Positions 44,404 through 53,166 of a stretch of 64,000 bases of DNA are shown piece by piece. The position numbers and the translations under genes are program-made. Location of the stretch: positions 22,119 through 86,118 of the forward strand of contig JAZGGH010000005.1 in NCBI GenBank assembly GCA_036480335.1, in the 5' to 3' direction. The notes beneath the pieces were generated by a model, which was not told where the DNA came from, made no database searches, and saw nothing but the letters and a program-made list of their open reading frames with translations. The stretch's first letter is position 1, and each line of letters starts with the position of its first letter. This stretch comes from JAZGER01 sp036480335 (lineage in GTDB: Bacteria > Pseudomonadota > Gammaproteobacteria > DSM-19610).

Positions 44404-46392
44404 ATGCGCTATCTCACCTTAATACTCCTGATTGCAACAAGCCTCACAGGTTGCCTGGAACGTGACGACTCGGATACAACATCTGTTACAGCAGTTGATT
44501 CGACTGTTACGCCGAACAGCTTTCTTACTTTCGTAAACCAGAGCCTGGATATCAATTCTGAAGTGTACGCAAATGCATACTATGCTGCTGTTGATCCTCT
44601 GAACCAACGCACAACATTGGCAGAATGGAAAACGGTCAATGAATTTGACTCCGGAGAGGATGTACATGTCACTTTTCGCGACACCAAAGATCTTGGCTAC
44701 GGCCGAGATATGTACGCCAAGTCCCTTTCAAACGGGGGCCTTGCGTTCTACGTCGATAACTATGTTGTGCAACTTGAAGCAGGTGATGCGACCACTTATG
44801 GCCCCTTGAATCTGGACGCAGCGATTGCGCAGGACAGGGATTTTCATATCGGTACCAATGCGATTGAATTCAGCCCTGATCCAAATAATCCACTCGGTCA
44901 GAAAATTCTCAAATTTTTTACCTTCACTCCCAAAGAACCCAATGGTGTACAACGTCGTTTAACGGCAGCAAATCTTGATGGGCGCGGGATGAAAAATATG
45001 CCGATGATGTGTATTGTCTGCCATGGAGGCACACTTTATCCTTTACGGCAAGACGGCAGCTTCGACCCTATCGCGCTAAAATCACCCAAACTGAACATGT
45101 TTGCTCAAGACACTTTCCAGTTCTCGTCAAAGCCCGGTTTTACAGAGGCTGATCAGAGTGACAGAATCGCAATGCTTAATCGCTTAGTTTATAAAGCTTA
45201 TCGCGAAGCAGGCAATCGTACTGACAGCAATAACGAAACAACTGGAAAAATTGAGAATGGTATACCAACTGTAGCTGATAATAGAGACGATGATCAGGCC
45301 AACTGGTCCAGTAGCTTTGGTGAATCGCTAATAGAAGGTGTATATGGAGACTTAAACCCTGGCGATGGTGTACTTGAACAAAACACTAGCTATCAGGAAA
45401 ATTTTGTACCCAGTGGCTGGCAACCTTCTGCTAATCGTCCTGGTGGTGTTGAGGCACTCTACAAAGATGTCATCGAACCACACTGCATCGGCTGCCATTC
45501 TTTGCGTGGAACCCAGGTTGCTCTAAGCAATAATGAAGCAATTAACTTCGGTCAATTCCCGAATTCCGTCAACTTCAGTAGCTATGAGGAATTCATCGGC
45601 TATAACGACCTGATCATCGATTATGTCTACCAGCGAGGTTCTATGCCCCGCTCATTGATCAACTTCAGTCAGTTTTGGGACAACTCAAATGCAGCCCCTA
45701 CTCTGCTTGCAACCTACCTGAGCGGATTTGACATATTTGATATTAATGGCAATGTCATCATGCCAGGTAAAGCAGTTGCTAGACCTGGTACCGATAGAAC
45801 AGTTGCTGAAGCCTCTGTATCAAATCCAGCTATTTTAGACGCTACTGCCAGCAATTTTTCTGTCGACTATTCGTGGCGAATAGTGTCCTCCACTGACTCT
45901 AGTGCGGCATTGAATGATGAATCAAGTTCATCGCCGGAGTTAACTGCTGTAGACACTGCAATTGTGATGCTCGAACTGACCACATCCAATGCAATGGGTG
46001 CCAGCGAACCTGTACAGGTAACTATAAACGTGGACAGTACCTTCCCATCACCTAACCCGACCTTCGACACTGATATTCTGAATGTATTAGAAAGTGCAAC
46101 TTGCATATCTTGTCACTCAACGAATAATTCAAGTTCGATCGAAGGTATTCCGGTTTACTACAACGTAGACAGTTACTCCGAGAAAAAAGACCTGTATCGA
46201 AATGTATTAAACCGCGTGGATTTATCCGATCCTGAAAATAGCCTATTACTGCGTAAGCCAACGAGTTTGCAGCATGGCGGCAGTATTGTTCTTGATCGAA
46301 CAGACCCAGTGGAAAACAATCAATATTTAGCAATTCTTAACTGGATACGAGATGGGGCACCCTGCGGAAGCGATACTGCCCTTTGTGACTAA
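44404..46392 (+). CDS. Triheme c-type lipoprotein
   Basis: A 662-residue lipoprotein (lipobox ending at Cys17, SLTGC). It has three heme sites: CIVCH in the first half (about residue 202), CIGCH (about 362) and CISCH (about 567). The last two look like separate small cytochrome domains; between them is an Ig/PKD-like beta segment (about 460-550). The N-terminal 200 residues, before the first heme, are not recognised and might be catalytic. Coupled to the beta-barrel gene. Probably on the outer membrane, passing electrons to or from the monoheme surface protein. Confidence 0.7.
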   Translation: MRYLTLILLIATSLTGCLERDDSDTTSVTAVDSTVTPNSFLTFVNQSLDINSEVYANAYYAAVDPLNQRTTLAEWKTVNEFDSGEDVHVTFRDTKDLGYGRDMYAKSLSNGGLAFYVDNYVVQLEAGDATTYGPLNLDAAIAQDRDFHIGTNAIEFSPDPNNPLGQKILKFFTFTPKEPNGVQRRLTAANLDGRGMKNMPMMCIVCHGGTLYPLRQDGSFDPIALKSPKLNMFAQDTFQFSSKPGFTEADQSDRIAMLNRLVYKAYREAGNRTDSNNETTGKIENGIPTVADNRDDDQANWSSSFGESLIEGVYGDLNPGDGVLEQNTSYQENFVPSGWQPSANRPGGVEALYKDVIEPHCIGCHSLRGTQVALSNNEAINFGQFPNSVNFSSYEEFIGYNDLIIDYVYQRGSMPRSLINFSQFWDNSNAAPTLLATYLSGFDIFDINGNVIMPGKAVARPGTDRTVAEASVSNPAILDATASNFSVDYSWRIVSSTDSSAALNDESSSSPELTAVDTAIVMLELTTSNAMGASEPVQVTINVDSTFPSPNPTFDTDILNVLESATCISCHSTNNSSSIEGIPVYYNVDSYSEKKDLYRNVLNRVDLSDPENSLLLRKPTSLQHGGSIVLDRTDPVENNQYLAILNWIRDGAPCGSDTALCD

Positions 46393-46404
46393 AACAGGAA
46401 AGGA

Positions 46405-46704
46405 TTATTGGCCAGATCTGTCAGCTGATAACCATTTCAATGCAGCCTCATCTTCTTTTGAAAAGACATAGCAACCATCCCAGGCCTCGTCGCCCTGATT
46501 GATTGCCACCAGTTGTGGTTTACCGCTCATAAACTTGACCTTGCCAAAGGCCTCTAGCGAGGTATCCCCAATCTTGTGCTCAGTGATATATGCCTTCCAT
46601 TTTTCCTTGTCTTTTCTTTCAATCAGGCAATTTGCATCCGCTGCTCGTTTCATTTTCTCAACAAGCTGATAATAATCGACTTCAACGACGCTGGCTTGTG
46701 CCAT
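46405..46704 (-). CDS. Small uncharacterised protein
   Basis: A 99-residue, charged, probably cytoplasmic protein with no signal or membrane segment (VVEVDYYQLVEKMKRAADANC). It has an AGGA-type ribosome site and converges on the triheme lipoprotein gene, the stops being only 12 nt apart. I do not recognise the family. Coding is likely from composition and the clean start, but not certain. Confidence 0.5.
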   Translation of the reverse strand: MAQASVVEVDYYQLVEKMKRAADANCLIERKDKEKWKAYITEHKIGDTSLEAFGKVKFMSGKPQLVAINQGDEAWDGCYVFSKEDEAALKWLSADRSGQ

Positions 46705-47160
46705 CAGGTTTTTCCTGATCCGGACACGGCCATCGCGAAAGACCCATTGTTATCTCCACATAACAGATTGATATTACAAGACATATTTACCCTCTTTCCC
46801 ATTTAAGCGTGATACTTGATATAATCCGCTCTTTGCTCAAAATTTACAAAAAATATATTGCAAATACTTTTAACAGAATTTTCGATAACTTACAATTGCC
46901 CCTTAAACAGCTTTCTATCCCAGATGATGACTTTATCGGTCATTAGCCACCAGCTCTTTATATTTTTTCAGCTACTTCGGATGGCACCTTATTCTTACAG
47001 ACAATAAATGACCGAAACATCTGAATGATAACTGAGATATATTGATTCAGAAGTTTCATTACTTGATTTGTTGACGACAAAGTCTATACTTTTTTAGTAT
47101 CAATACCTTAGCTGTACGAAGCTTCAATTTTTCAAATCAGTTTCGATATGGAGAATTTAT
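46705..47160. other. Intergenic region before the first zincin gene
   Basis: About 456 bp, strongly AT-rich, with no gene I can support. It contains the motif shared with the lipoprotein gene upstream region (47071-47093). Confidence 0.5.
47071..47093 (+). promoter_or_regulatory. Shared upstream motif, copy 1
   Basis: TTGACG-N5-GTCTATACTTTT, 68 bp before the zincin gene. The same pattern with the same spacing occurs at 48195-48217 before the lipoprotein gene. The gap of TTGAC to TATACT is 8 nt, too short for a standard -35/-10 pair, so it may be a -10 plus an operator (GAC...GTC half-sites). Confidence 0.4.
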
Positions 47161-48132
47161 TTGGCATTTACCTCCTTGATCAATGATGACTGGATGGATT
47201 CATACCTAATGTCAGGTGGGGCTGCTGCTCAGGCAGAACTCACACTAAAAATCAAGGTTTATCTTGCGCGCCACCCTGCAACCAGGCAATCTTATAAAGA
47301 TGCTGATGACCAACAGGTTGAAGTACAAACTCTGGATTGGGATAGTGCGAGTGCACATCGATGGGCTGTAGACCTTAAAAATACCATCGAATCTGGCTGG
47401 AGCGATAAGCTCTGGTTAATACCGAGAACTGATTGGCAATTCAACAGGCCAGCAAACCCTACTCATAATTATAGAGTTCCATGTATTGCCTGCAAACTTC
47501 ATATCGACTATGTTTCTCGCTCAAATGCGCATGTCATTATTAATAGCTATCGTATAAATCGTGATGGTTTTTTTCGATCAGGTATGCAAGGTCCCTTTTC
47601 TCCAGCAGCCCGTCAATGTTCCTTAAATGGATGTGAGACCATTGGAACCATGGACACAAACGATATTTATCCAAAGGCAAGCGGGCAAATAACAGCGCTC
47701 CATGAATTTGGGCATTTCATCGGACTCTCTCATGTAAACGCAAGAGAGGCACGAAATACAGATATAGATACAAATCATGACTTAACCTATGGTTCAGGAG
47801 ATCAGGCAAGAGATTTAATGGGCAGAGGATCTGATATCGCAAATTGGCATGCTTATCCATGGTGTAGGAGATTGCGTAGACATTTAGGGGGCAACCAACC
47901 ATCTCGTACTCAGGCATCAAGCATATATTGGGTGCGTGACCGTGGGCCAACGCCTGTCTGGGTGACGGGTGTGGGCAGTAGTGAAGTGGTTTGGCAAGTC
48001 AGTACCCTTCAGAGATCACATGTCGTCATTGATTATTTGGATCTATACCTTCGCCGTGTTGATAGGAATCATATACCCACGTTATCACTTCGGCGAGGTG
48101 AAAGAATATCGAGTGGTCGAAATTTCATATAG
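47161..48132 (+). CDS. Signal-less zinc metalloprotease (metzincin-type)
   Basis: A 323-residue protein starting with TTG at 47161, 7 nt after GGAG. The zinc site is LHEFGHFIGLSHV: H181, H185 and H191 as ligands, E182 as catalytic base, G188 at the metzincin turn. A Met-turn candidate (DLMG) lies about 30 residues on. Then NWHAYPW, which is also found in the frameshifted relative at 49435. There is no signal peptide and no transmembrane helix, so export would need a route such as the T6SS. The C-terminal 80 residues are basic and unlike the relative. A lipoprotein gene follows. Family not recognised beyond the zinc motif. Confidence 0.7.
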   Translation: MAFTSLINDDWMDSYLMSGGAAAQAELTLKIKVYLARHPATRQSYKDADDQQVEVQTLDWDSASAHRWAVDLKNTIESGWSDKLWLIPRTDWQFNRPANPTHNYRVPCIACKLHIDYVSRSNAHVIINSYRINRDGFFRSGMQGPFSPAARQCSLNGCETIGTMDTNDIYPKASGQITALHEFGHFIGLSHVNAREARNTDIDTNHDLTYGSGDQARDLMGRGSDIANWHAYPWCRRLRRHLGGNQPSRTQASSIYWVRDRGPTPVWVTGVGSSEVVWQVSTLQRSHVVIDYLDLYLRRVDRNHIPTLSLRRGERISSGRNFI

Positions 48133-48194
48133 CCATGAGTACTGGCAGAAAATAAAAATAGCCAGAAAGCTAAATAGACACCTCTCTTGTCTTA

Positions 48195-48217
48195 TTGACA
48201 GTAACGTCTATACTTTT
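48195..48217 (+). promoter_or_regulatory. Shared upstream motif, copy 2
   Basis: TTGACA-N5-GTCTATACTTTT, 35 bp before the lipoprotein gene start. Identical in the 12-base right half and in spacing to the copy at 47071-47093. Suggests common control of the two genes. Confidence 0.4.
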
Positions 48218-48252
48218 ACTTGGTTGAAGACAATCGATAAGGAGCATAAGAA

Positions 48253-49179
48253 ATGTCACAAAACAAAATGAGCGACAAACATATTCTTAGAAAACTTATT
48301 GATCGGCAGCGTCAAGATGTAACACAAACAAGCTTTCTCTTGTTGTTATCAATGCTTATTACTGCCTGTGGTGGCGGTTCTGGTGGCAGCTCCTCTAGTG
48401 CGGGTGGCGCTGAAGATTTGACGGTACTCCCTGTTGCAGATCTATCAGGTACGTTCAGCTATCTGGGTTACATTGATCTCACAGATGATTCTGTTGAGAA
48501 TAGAGTAAATATCGATTCAAATTTTTTTGGGTTCATTGATTTGCAAGCCGCTTCGACATTTGCTAGCGCTGTTCCGATAATTGAGGATAGCTGCAGTGCG
48601 CGCGTCCGGGATACTATCCCCACAAATCCAGGCACTATTGGTTTCCCAGAAGTTCCATTTAATCTTCTGGTTAATGCAAGTATGACGCTAACAAGTCCAG
48701 CTGGTACATATGCTAACGTCCTGTTGGATAGTAGTAGTGGTATTCAATTTAATATAGCACCTTATCCTCTACCTGATGAACTGATACTTGATTTAGCAGG
48801 AGGGACTTTCCCCGCTTTTTCATCTGTAACCGTTCCCGCTATACCCGAAATAGAAAACTTTCTGCCACAGACTATTACAGCAGGAATCGTATTTACCTGG
48901 AACCCACTGGATACAAATACGGGTAGTATTTACATGGACTTTGTTAGCTTCGCAGCACCTACTGTTGCTGACCCTCTTATTGGAAAGTATGTTGAAATAT
49001 ATTGCCGCATGGAAAACGATGGCGAATTTGCACTACCACAAGCAGTAGAAGATATATTAAATGAAGGTCTTGGTAGTGGTTTTTCCTTAAGTGATGTTAA
49101 GAGAGCTCGGCGGGCCACCAACGCCATTGTGCAAGGTGATGCTGTGTTTATCTTGACTCGACAAATTGAGAGCTTTTAA
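48253..49179 (+). CDS. Lipoprotein of unknown function between two zincin genes
   Basis: A 308-residue lipoprotein. The signal segment is unusually long (Cys39 in LITAC, then a Gly/Ser-rich linker GGGSGGSSSS). The rest is a predicted all-beta region without known motifs. GGAG lies 8 nt before the start. Its place between two related zincins, and the shared upstream motif, would fit an envelope inhibitor or immunity protein for the protease; that is a guess from position. Confidence 0.65.
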   Translation: MSQNKMSDKHILRKLIDRQRQDVTQTSFLLLLSMLITACGGGSGGSSSSAGGAEDLTVLPVADLSGTFSYLGYIDLTDDSVENRVNIDSNFFGFIDLQAASTFASAVPIIEDSCSARVRDTIPTNPGTIGFPEVPFNLLVNASMTLTSPAGTYANVLLDSSSGIQFNIAPYPLPDELILDLAGGTFPAFSSVTVPAIPEIENFLPQTITAGIVFTWNPLDTNTGSIYMDFVSFAAPTVADPLIGKYVEIYCRMENDGEFALPQAVEDILNEGLGSGFSLSDVKRARRATNAIVQGDAVFILTRQIESF

Positions 49180-49309
49180 AGGGAGCAGGAAGACCAACAA
49201 CCGAAGATAATAATCAACTCTTATTACAACGCCTAAGTATCTCGGCAAAACTACAACAGTTGATTTTCAGGGAAACGCTTTATTCTTCAAACCACTGGTG
49301 TAGGACACT

Positions 49310-49402
49310 ATGAAAATTTCTACTGATCCGTGCTCTCAGCCTGTGGAGCCTTGGTTACCATCAACAGGCATGATGGACACAGAGATTGCCTGTCGAGTCT
49401 GA
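49310..49402 (+). CDS. Possible 30-residue protein
   Basis: A short frame (MKISTDPCSQPVEPWL...) with AGGA 4-5 nt before its ATG, ending 32 nt before the zincin start. It has two cysteines and no hydrophobic segment. It may be a leader peptide or not be translated at all. Confidence 0.2.
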   Translation: MKISTDPCSQPVEPWLPSTGMMDTEIACRV

Positions 49403-49434
49403 CCAAAAACATCTAGTTCGTAATGGAGACTGTT

Positions 49435-50282
49435 ATGCGCTTACATATCTCGGATTCGTGGTTAGACTCGTCGCTACATCTCAACCAGAATAGACAGGAT
49501 TGGAATGCGATTTTGGAACTGCGAATTCGCACCTATCTTGAGCCATATCAACCCGACTCCGGCACAGAAACTCTGGATGGCATTCGAGTAATTGCATGGA
49601 ACAGCGAGCCTGCACCGGTGCCTCCCCGCCTATCCTGGACAGATTACAAACAGACCTTCAAGCAGGAAATTGAATCATTCTGGAGCAACCATCTGTGGCT
49701 AGTCCCCAGCTATCAGTGGGCTGTCATGGGTCGCGGATCAACACCTCCACCATCGCGCACTATACCCAATATTTCCTGCCGCCTGAGTATCCAGTGGGCC
49801 TCCAGAGCAATGCGCACTTACACGCTGAGGTGGTGCGTCTTCATCCTGAAGAAGACTTTCGCAGATCGCGCTGCAGGGTGCCTACCTGGAGGGCTCGCAT
49901 CCAGGATATATTCTCCTCCATCGATTCGCATCTCGATGACCTTGATGTACTTGAGCGAAACGGGCGTGGCACGCAGATACCCATCGTGCATGAGATGGGG
50001 CACTATCTGGGACTGCATCATGTTGCCGGAGAAGGCGACGAATCCGCAGCGTATGGCGAAGGTTATCAGGGTGGGGACATTATGGGTTCCGGTGTCAGGC
50101 TTGAGTCATGGCATGCCTTTCCCTGGAAGAAACGGCTCAAAATGCATATAGGGCATACCACTGGTGTCATGCAGTGGAATGTAACCACTGTTCGCCCTGC
50201 GCCACGGCCAGCACCACTACAGCAACGCCAGCGGGAACCGATGTTGCCTGGTGGTATGCCCGGCCCGGATGCTGGCGTATGA
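49435..50282 (+). pseudogene. Frameshifted zinc metalloprotease, relative of the 47161 gene
   Basis: Starts at 49435 (GGAG 6 nt upstream; SDSWLDSSLHLNQ parallels NDDWMDSYLMSGG of the relative). The first frame matches the relative up to CRLSIQWAS; the match then continues in the -1 frame from QSNAHLHAEVVRLHPEEDF. A single missing base at about 49804-49806 explains this. The second frame holds an intact zinc motif HEMGHYLGLHHV, DIMGSG, SWHAFPWKKRL, and a Pro/Gln-rich tail. It may be a real pseudogene or a sequencing error, since the rest has not decayed. No signal peptide. Confidence 0.65.
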
Positions 50283-50383
50283 AAAAAGGGACGCCTACCA
50301 CGGTCGCTTGTTAGATTATGTTTTGATTATCGTTATAGCTATCAACTGCCTGCGGTTTATTCACGAGTAACTAACAGCAAGAG

Positions 50384-50980
50384 TTAGATACTCAATGCAC
50401 GGCTTCGTGCAGATCTGACTTGGGTTGAGTTTAGAAGGCCTGCGTTGGCCATACGAGGATTCCGATTTCCATACATCAAATTGCTAACATCATTGGAATG
50501 GTTTGGACTATTTAGCATCACATGACCAAGTTCGTGGGCCAAGAGACTTCCTGCAAATCCTGCCAGTCCCGAACCAATTCTTTGGCCCGAAACTACAGCA
50601 ATGCGCCCCCCTCCCCAACCGCCCTCATGAGAGGGAAGATCATAGACAAAGCTAACACTGACGCCTCGGGTTCTCGGAGATAGATGATTTAAAAAATAAG
50701 GCCACATTCGACCTTCATCTGCAGGTACTTGTTCTGAACGTATTGAAATAAGGATAGGTGTAAACTCAATATCAGCTTCGCGTTTCCAAATATCGTTAGC
50801 ATCTGAAAACGCTCGATTTATCTCATTGGGAGTCCAAAATGATGGTACCGCAAGGCCATTGGCCAGTGCCTGCAGACGTCGCCCACGAGGTTGAAATCTC
50901 GAATGCCCCGGCCCTACGTCAGCAGATTGCGGAAGCAAGCTAAGAATATATGCTTTTGCAGGCACACGAATTGTACTCAT
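50384..50980 (-). CDS. Small signal-less zinc metalloprotease, possible T6SS cargo
   Basis: A 198-residue protein of a second zincin type. The motif is AHELGHVMLNSPNH: H149, E150 and H153, with H161 as a probable third ligand, two residues further away than in standard metzincins. NLMYGN at 168-173 supplies the Met-turn. There is no signal peptide. It points the same way as the VgrG island and is separated from its last gene by about 260 bp that carry a possible mobile-element scar. A compact soluble protease downstream of vgrG and a PAAR-like gene is a reasonable effector candidate. Confidence 0.65.
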   Translation of the reverse strand: MSTIRVPAKAYILSLLPQSADVGPGHSRFQPRGRRLQALANGLAVPSFWTPNEINRAFSDANDIWKREADIEFTPILISIRSEQVPADEGRMWPYFLNHLSPRTRGVSVSFVYDLPSHEGGWGGGRIAVVSGQRIGSGLAGFAGSLLAHELGHVMLNSPNHSNDVSNLMYGNRNPRMANAGLLNSTQVRSARSRALSI

Positions 50981-51014
50981 TATACACTCTCCCTATTCAA
51001 ATAATAGTAAGTCA

Positions 51015-51055
51015 TCCCACACCACCCGGCATACGGGTCCGCACCAAGACGGTTC
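51015..51055 (-). mobile_element. Possible remnant of a group II intron 3' region
   Basis: On the minus strand GAACCG followed by TGCGGACCCGTATGCCGGGTGGTGT-type sequence (51020-51055) resembles a structured stretch I associate with the 3' part of bacterial group II introns. No reverse transcriptase frame is present. The rest of the 50981-51242 gap shows no gene. Recognition is from memory and weak. Confidence 0.25.
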
Positions 51056-51242
51056 ATTATTCTGTCTGTTGTCAGACAGCTACCAAAGTAGGCAGCCCAA
51101 GTCTCTACAGTAACGGTTTGGCATCGCCTATAGAGTGCAGGGGCTTTTACTCAGTCGCCATGCGCCTATTTAGCCGTGTTTGTAGTGGTCAAGTTGCCTT
51201 GATCACGATGCCGTTTCGTTCTCGTTTTAATCGCGTTACCAT

Positions 51243-51851
51243 TTAAAACGCCTCCAGTATCTCGGCAAAAGTAATTAGATTATTGATCATGGGCTCTATG
51301 TCATTTGCCGGTATATAGCTATCAGAGCCGTACTTAAAACGCACATGCAGAATGCCATTACTATAATCAAATCTGGATATCTCACTCCCCCAGGAGCCAT
51401 TAAAAGCATCTACAAACCTGGCTATTTCCTGAGAATTCTTCAGTCGCTCAATGGAACCTGAATTGGAAAATCGTGTAGTAAAAAATGCATTGGCACTTTT
51501 ATTATTAAAATCGAATGTATCCATTCCTTCATTTAAATGGGAACGTGAAGGCTTATCATCACTCAAATGAATCTTAACGATCTTGTTAAGCTCAACATCA
51601 ATAACAGAGGTGTCATTGGGAGAAACATCAACCTGGAATCCTTTATATTTACCCGTTAAGCCACCAAACTCATCACTATCATTTGGCTGCAAATACTCTA
51701 ATCCCATTTTCTTTGCGACTTCAGGCAGTATTTCTCTTGCTTTTTTCTTGCCTACACCAAAAGGATCTGTATATTTAAATGCATTAACAGTTACGACTAA
51801 GCTGAATATTATTACTAGTGATATTATGATCGCTGTGATACTGAAATTCAT
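51243..51851 (-). CDS. Membrane-anchored protein after the PAAR-like gene, unknown function
   Basis: About 202 residues with one N-terminal hydrophobic anchor (ITAIIISLVIIFSLVVTV) and a soluble domain, presumably periplasmic. The start at 51851 forms an ATGA overlap with the stop of the PAAR-like gene, showing co-translation with the VgrG island. Not recognised. It could be an immunity protein, or an effector with a membrane segment. Confidence 0.6.
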   Translation of the reverse strand: MNFSITAIIISLVIIFSLVVTVNAFKYTDPFGVGKKKAREILPEVAKKMGLEYLQPNDSDEFGGLTGKYKGFQVDVSPNDTSVIDVELNKIVKIHLSDDKPSRSHLNEGMDTFDFNNKSANAFFTTRFSNSGSIERLKNSQEIARFVDAFNGSWGSEISRFDYSNGILHVRFKYGSDSYIPANDIEPMINNLITFAEILEAF

Positions 51852-52264
51852 GCGCACACAAAGACCGTTGTTTCACCGGTAGCAAGTAAATTACCTCCTG
51901 GCATATTAGCGTTCGCACCATTATGACCTGTCATCGATGTTTGTCGAATACAGTCCTGACCTTCAATTTTTATTTTTGAAGAACCCATTTTAAAAAGCAC
52001 TTTACCCATATTCATCCCAGACATAACACCTTTGTTAACACCCGCCTCATCTCCCATGCTTCTAGGTATTTCAGACTTTTTTGTTATAACTGGCTTTCCA
52101 GAAAATTTTACATTGTATGCCGTTTTTTTTGCCTGATTAAGCATACCTGTGTTGGGGTAGGGAACAGGAACAGGTGGCGCTGGAGGCGCTGGTGTTAAAC
52201 AAACATCTGGAACAGCTAAACAGTTACCGCCTGCTGTTGTTGCGGCTGGAAATATTGCAGTCAT
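51848..52264 (-). CDS. DUF4150 PAAR-like spike-tip protein
   Basis: A 138-residue DUF4150 protein, related to PAAR. The N-terminus FPAATTAGGNCLAVPDVCLTP followed by PPVPVPYPNTG is the family signature, and GDEAGVNKGVMSG and MTGHNG... fit as well. It would sit on the VgrG tip, sharpening it and carrying effectors. No toxin domain is fused, so cargo should be encoded separately. Confidence 0.88.
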   Translation of the reverse strand: MTAIFPAATTAGGNCLAVPDVCLTPAPPAPPVPVPYPNTGMLNQAKKTAYNVKFSGKPVITKKSEIPRSMGDEAGVNKGVMSGMNMGKVLFKMGSSKIKIEGQDCIRQTSMTGHNGANANMPGGNLLATGETTVFVCA

Positions 52265-52287
52265 AAAGCCACCTCTATTTTGTTAGA

Positions 52288-53157
52288 TCAACCTAGATTA
52301 ATGCGTTCTCCATCAATATTGACGGTTTTATCTGCTTTCATATTCACTCGATCAGCTTTCAGCCTGAATGCCCTTTTTACCAGTAGACGCATTCTTCCAG
52401 CTTTGGTTTGGCTGAGTTCCTCAACCTCAGTAAAAATTGTTTTAAATTTTTGATGCAAACTGTCCGTCAACACTTCTAACTTCCCCCAAATAATTTTAGC
52501 CTCAGGAACTCTGGACAATAATTTTTTACCCTCATAAACCATACTATCAAGTTTAAACCTAGCATGGGAAGATTTGATATTCAATATCGAACTTAGCACG
52601 TCCACCCTAAACTGCCCTACGCTAAAAATAGATTTTTGCGCACTCGACTCACCACTTGCGGTCATCGTAATGGAACCGCTATCAAGCTGTATCTTTCCTC
52701 CAGCACTTAGCTTGATATCTCCACGTGGAACTTGGAGATCAAAACTACTGCAATCCAGTAGCACACGCGATCTATCCTTTACGGGGTCATATTCAAAGAT
52801 CAATTCATTTCTTTTATTATACACTGCAAGAATATCTGATTTTTCTTGTGGAACAATCCTGGCATCCACCTTGCCTGTCGATCTAAGCCTATCTGGAGGA
52901 GCAGGCAATTCACCCGCATCCAGGATCATCGTAATATAGACCTCACTATCGAAACTACTCACACACAACACACGGTTCCCGACCCTGGGAGCATCATTGA
53001 GCCCTGCTGCCCTGAAGGCTAACACCTCAAGCTTTCCCGTCTCAAGCATGATCTGGACAAGGCAATAGGGAGTGTCTTCCCTATTTGAAGTAATAACACC
53101 AACTCCAACATAATTTGCGGGCAAAACGCCTTGCAATATCGGTTGAACATTCTTCAT
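52288..53157 (-). CDS. DUF3540 protein of the VgrG island
   Basis: A 289-residue protein of the DUF3540 family, found beside DUF2169 and DUF4150 genes in T6SS effector loci. The central part shows repeated beta motifs (GDIKLSAGGKIQLDSGSITM) like the VgrG needle. The C-terminal half contains LMKADRVNMKADKT-like repeats. It may act as an adaptor or an extra segment of the spike. Confidence 0.8.
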   Translation of the reverse strand: MKNVQPILQGVLPANYVGVGVITSNREDTPYCLVQIMLETGKLEVLAFRAAGLNDAPRVGNRVLCVSSFDSEVYITMILDAGELPAPPDRLRSTGKVDARIVPQEKSDILAVYNKRNELIFEYDPVKDRSRVLLDCSSFDLQVPRGDIKLSAGGKIQLDSGSITMTASGESSAQKSIFSVGQFRVDVLSSILNIKSSHARFKLDSMVYEGKKLLSRVPEAKIIWGKLEVLTDSLHQKFKTIFTEVEELSQTKAGRMRLLVKRAFRLKADRVNMKADKTVNIDGERINLG

Positions 53158-53166
53158 AAGTTTCTC

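Noticed and set aside
49801..49810. Programmed frameshifting in the second zincin
   Set aside because: No slippery heptamer or downstream structure is apparent and the relative at 47161 is read in one frame.
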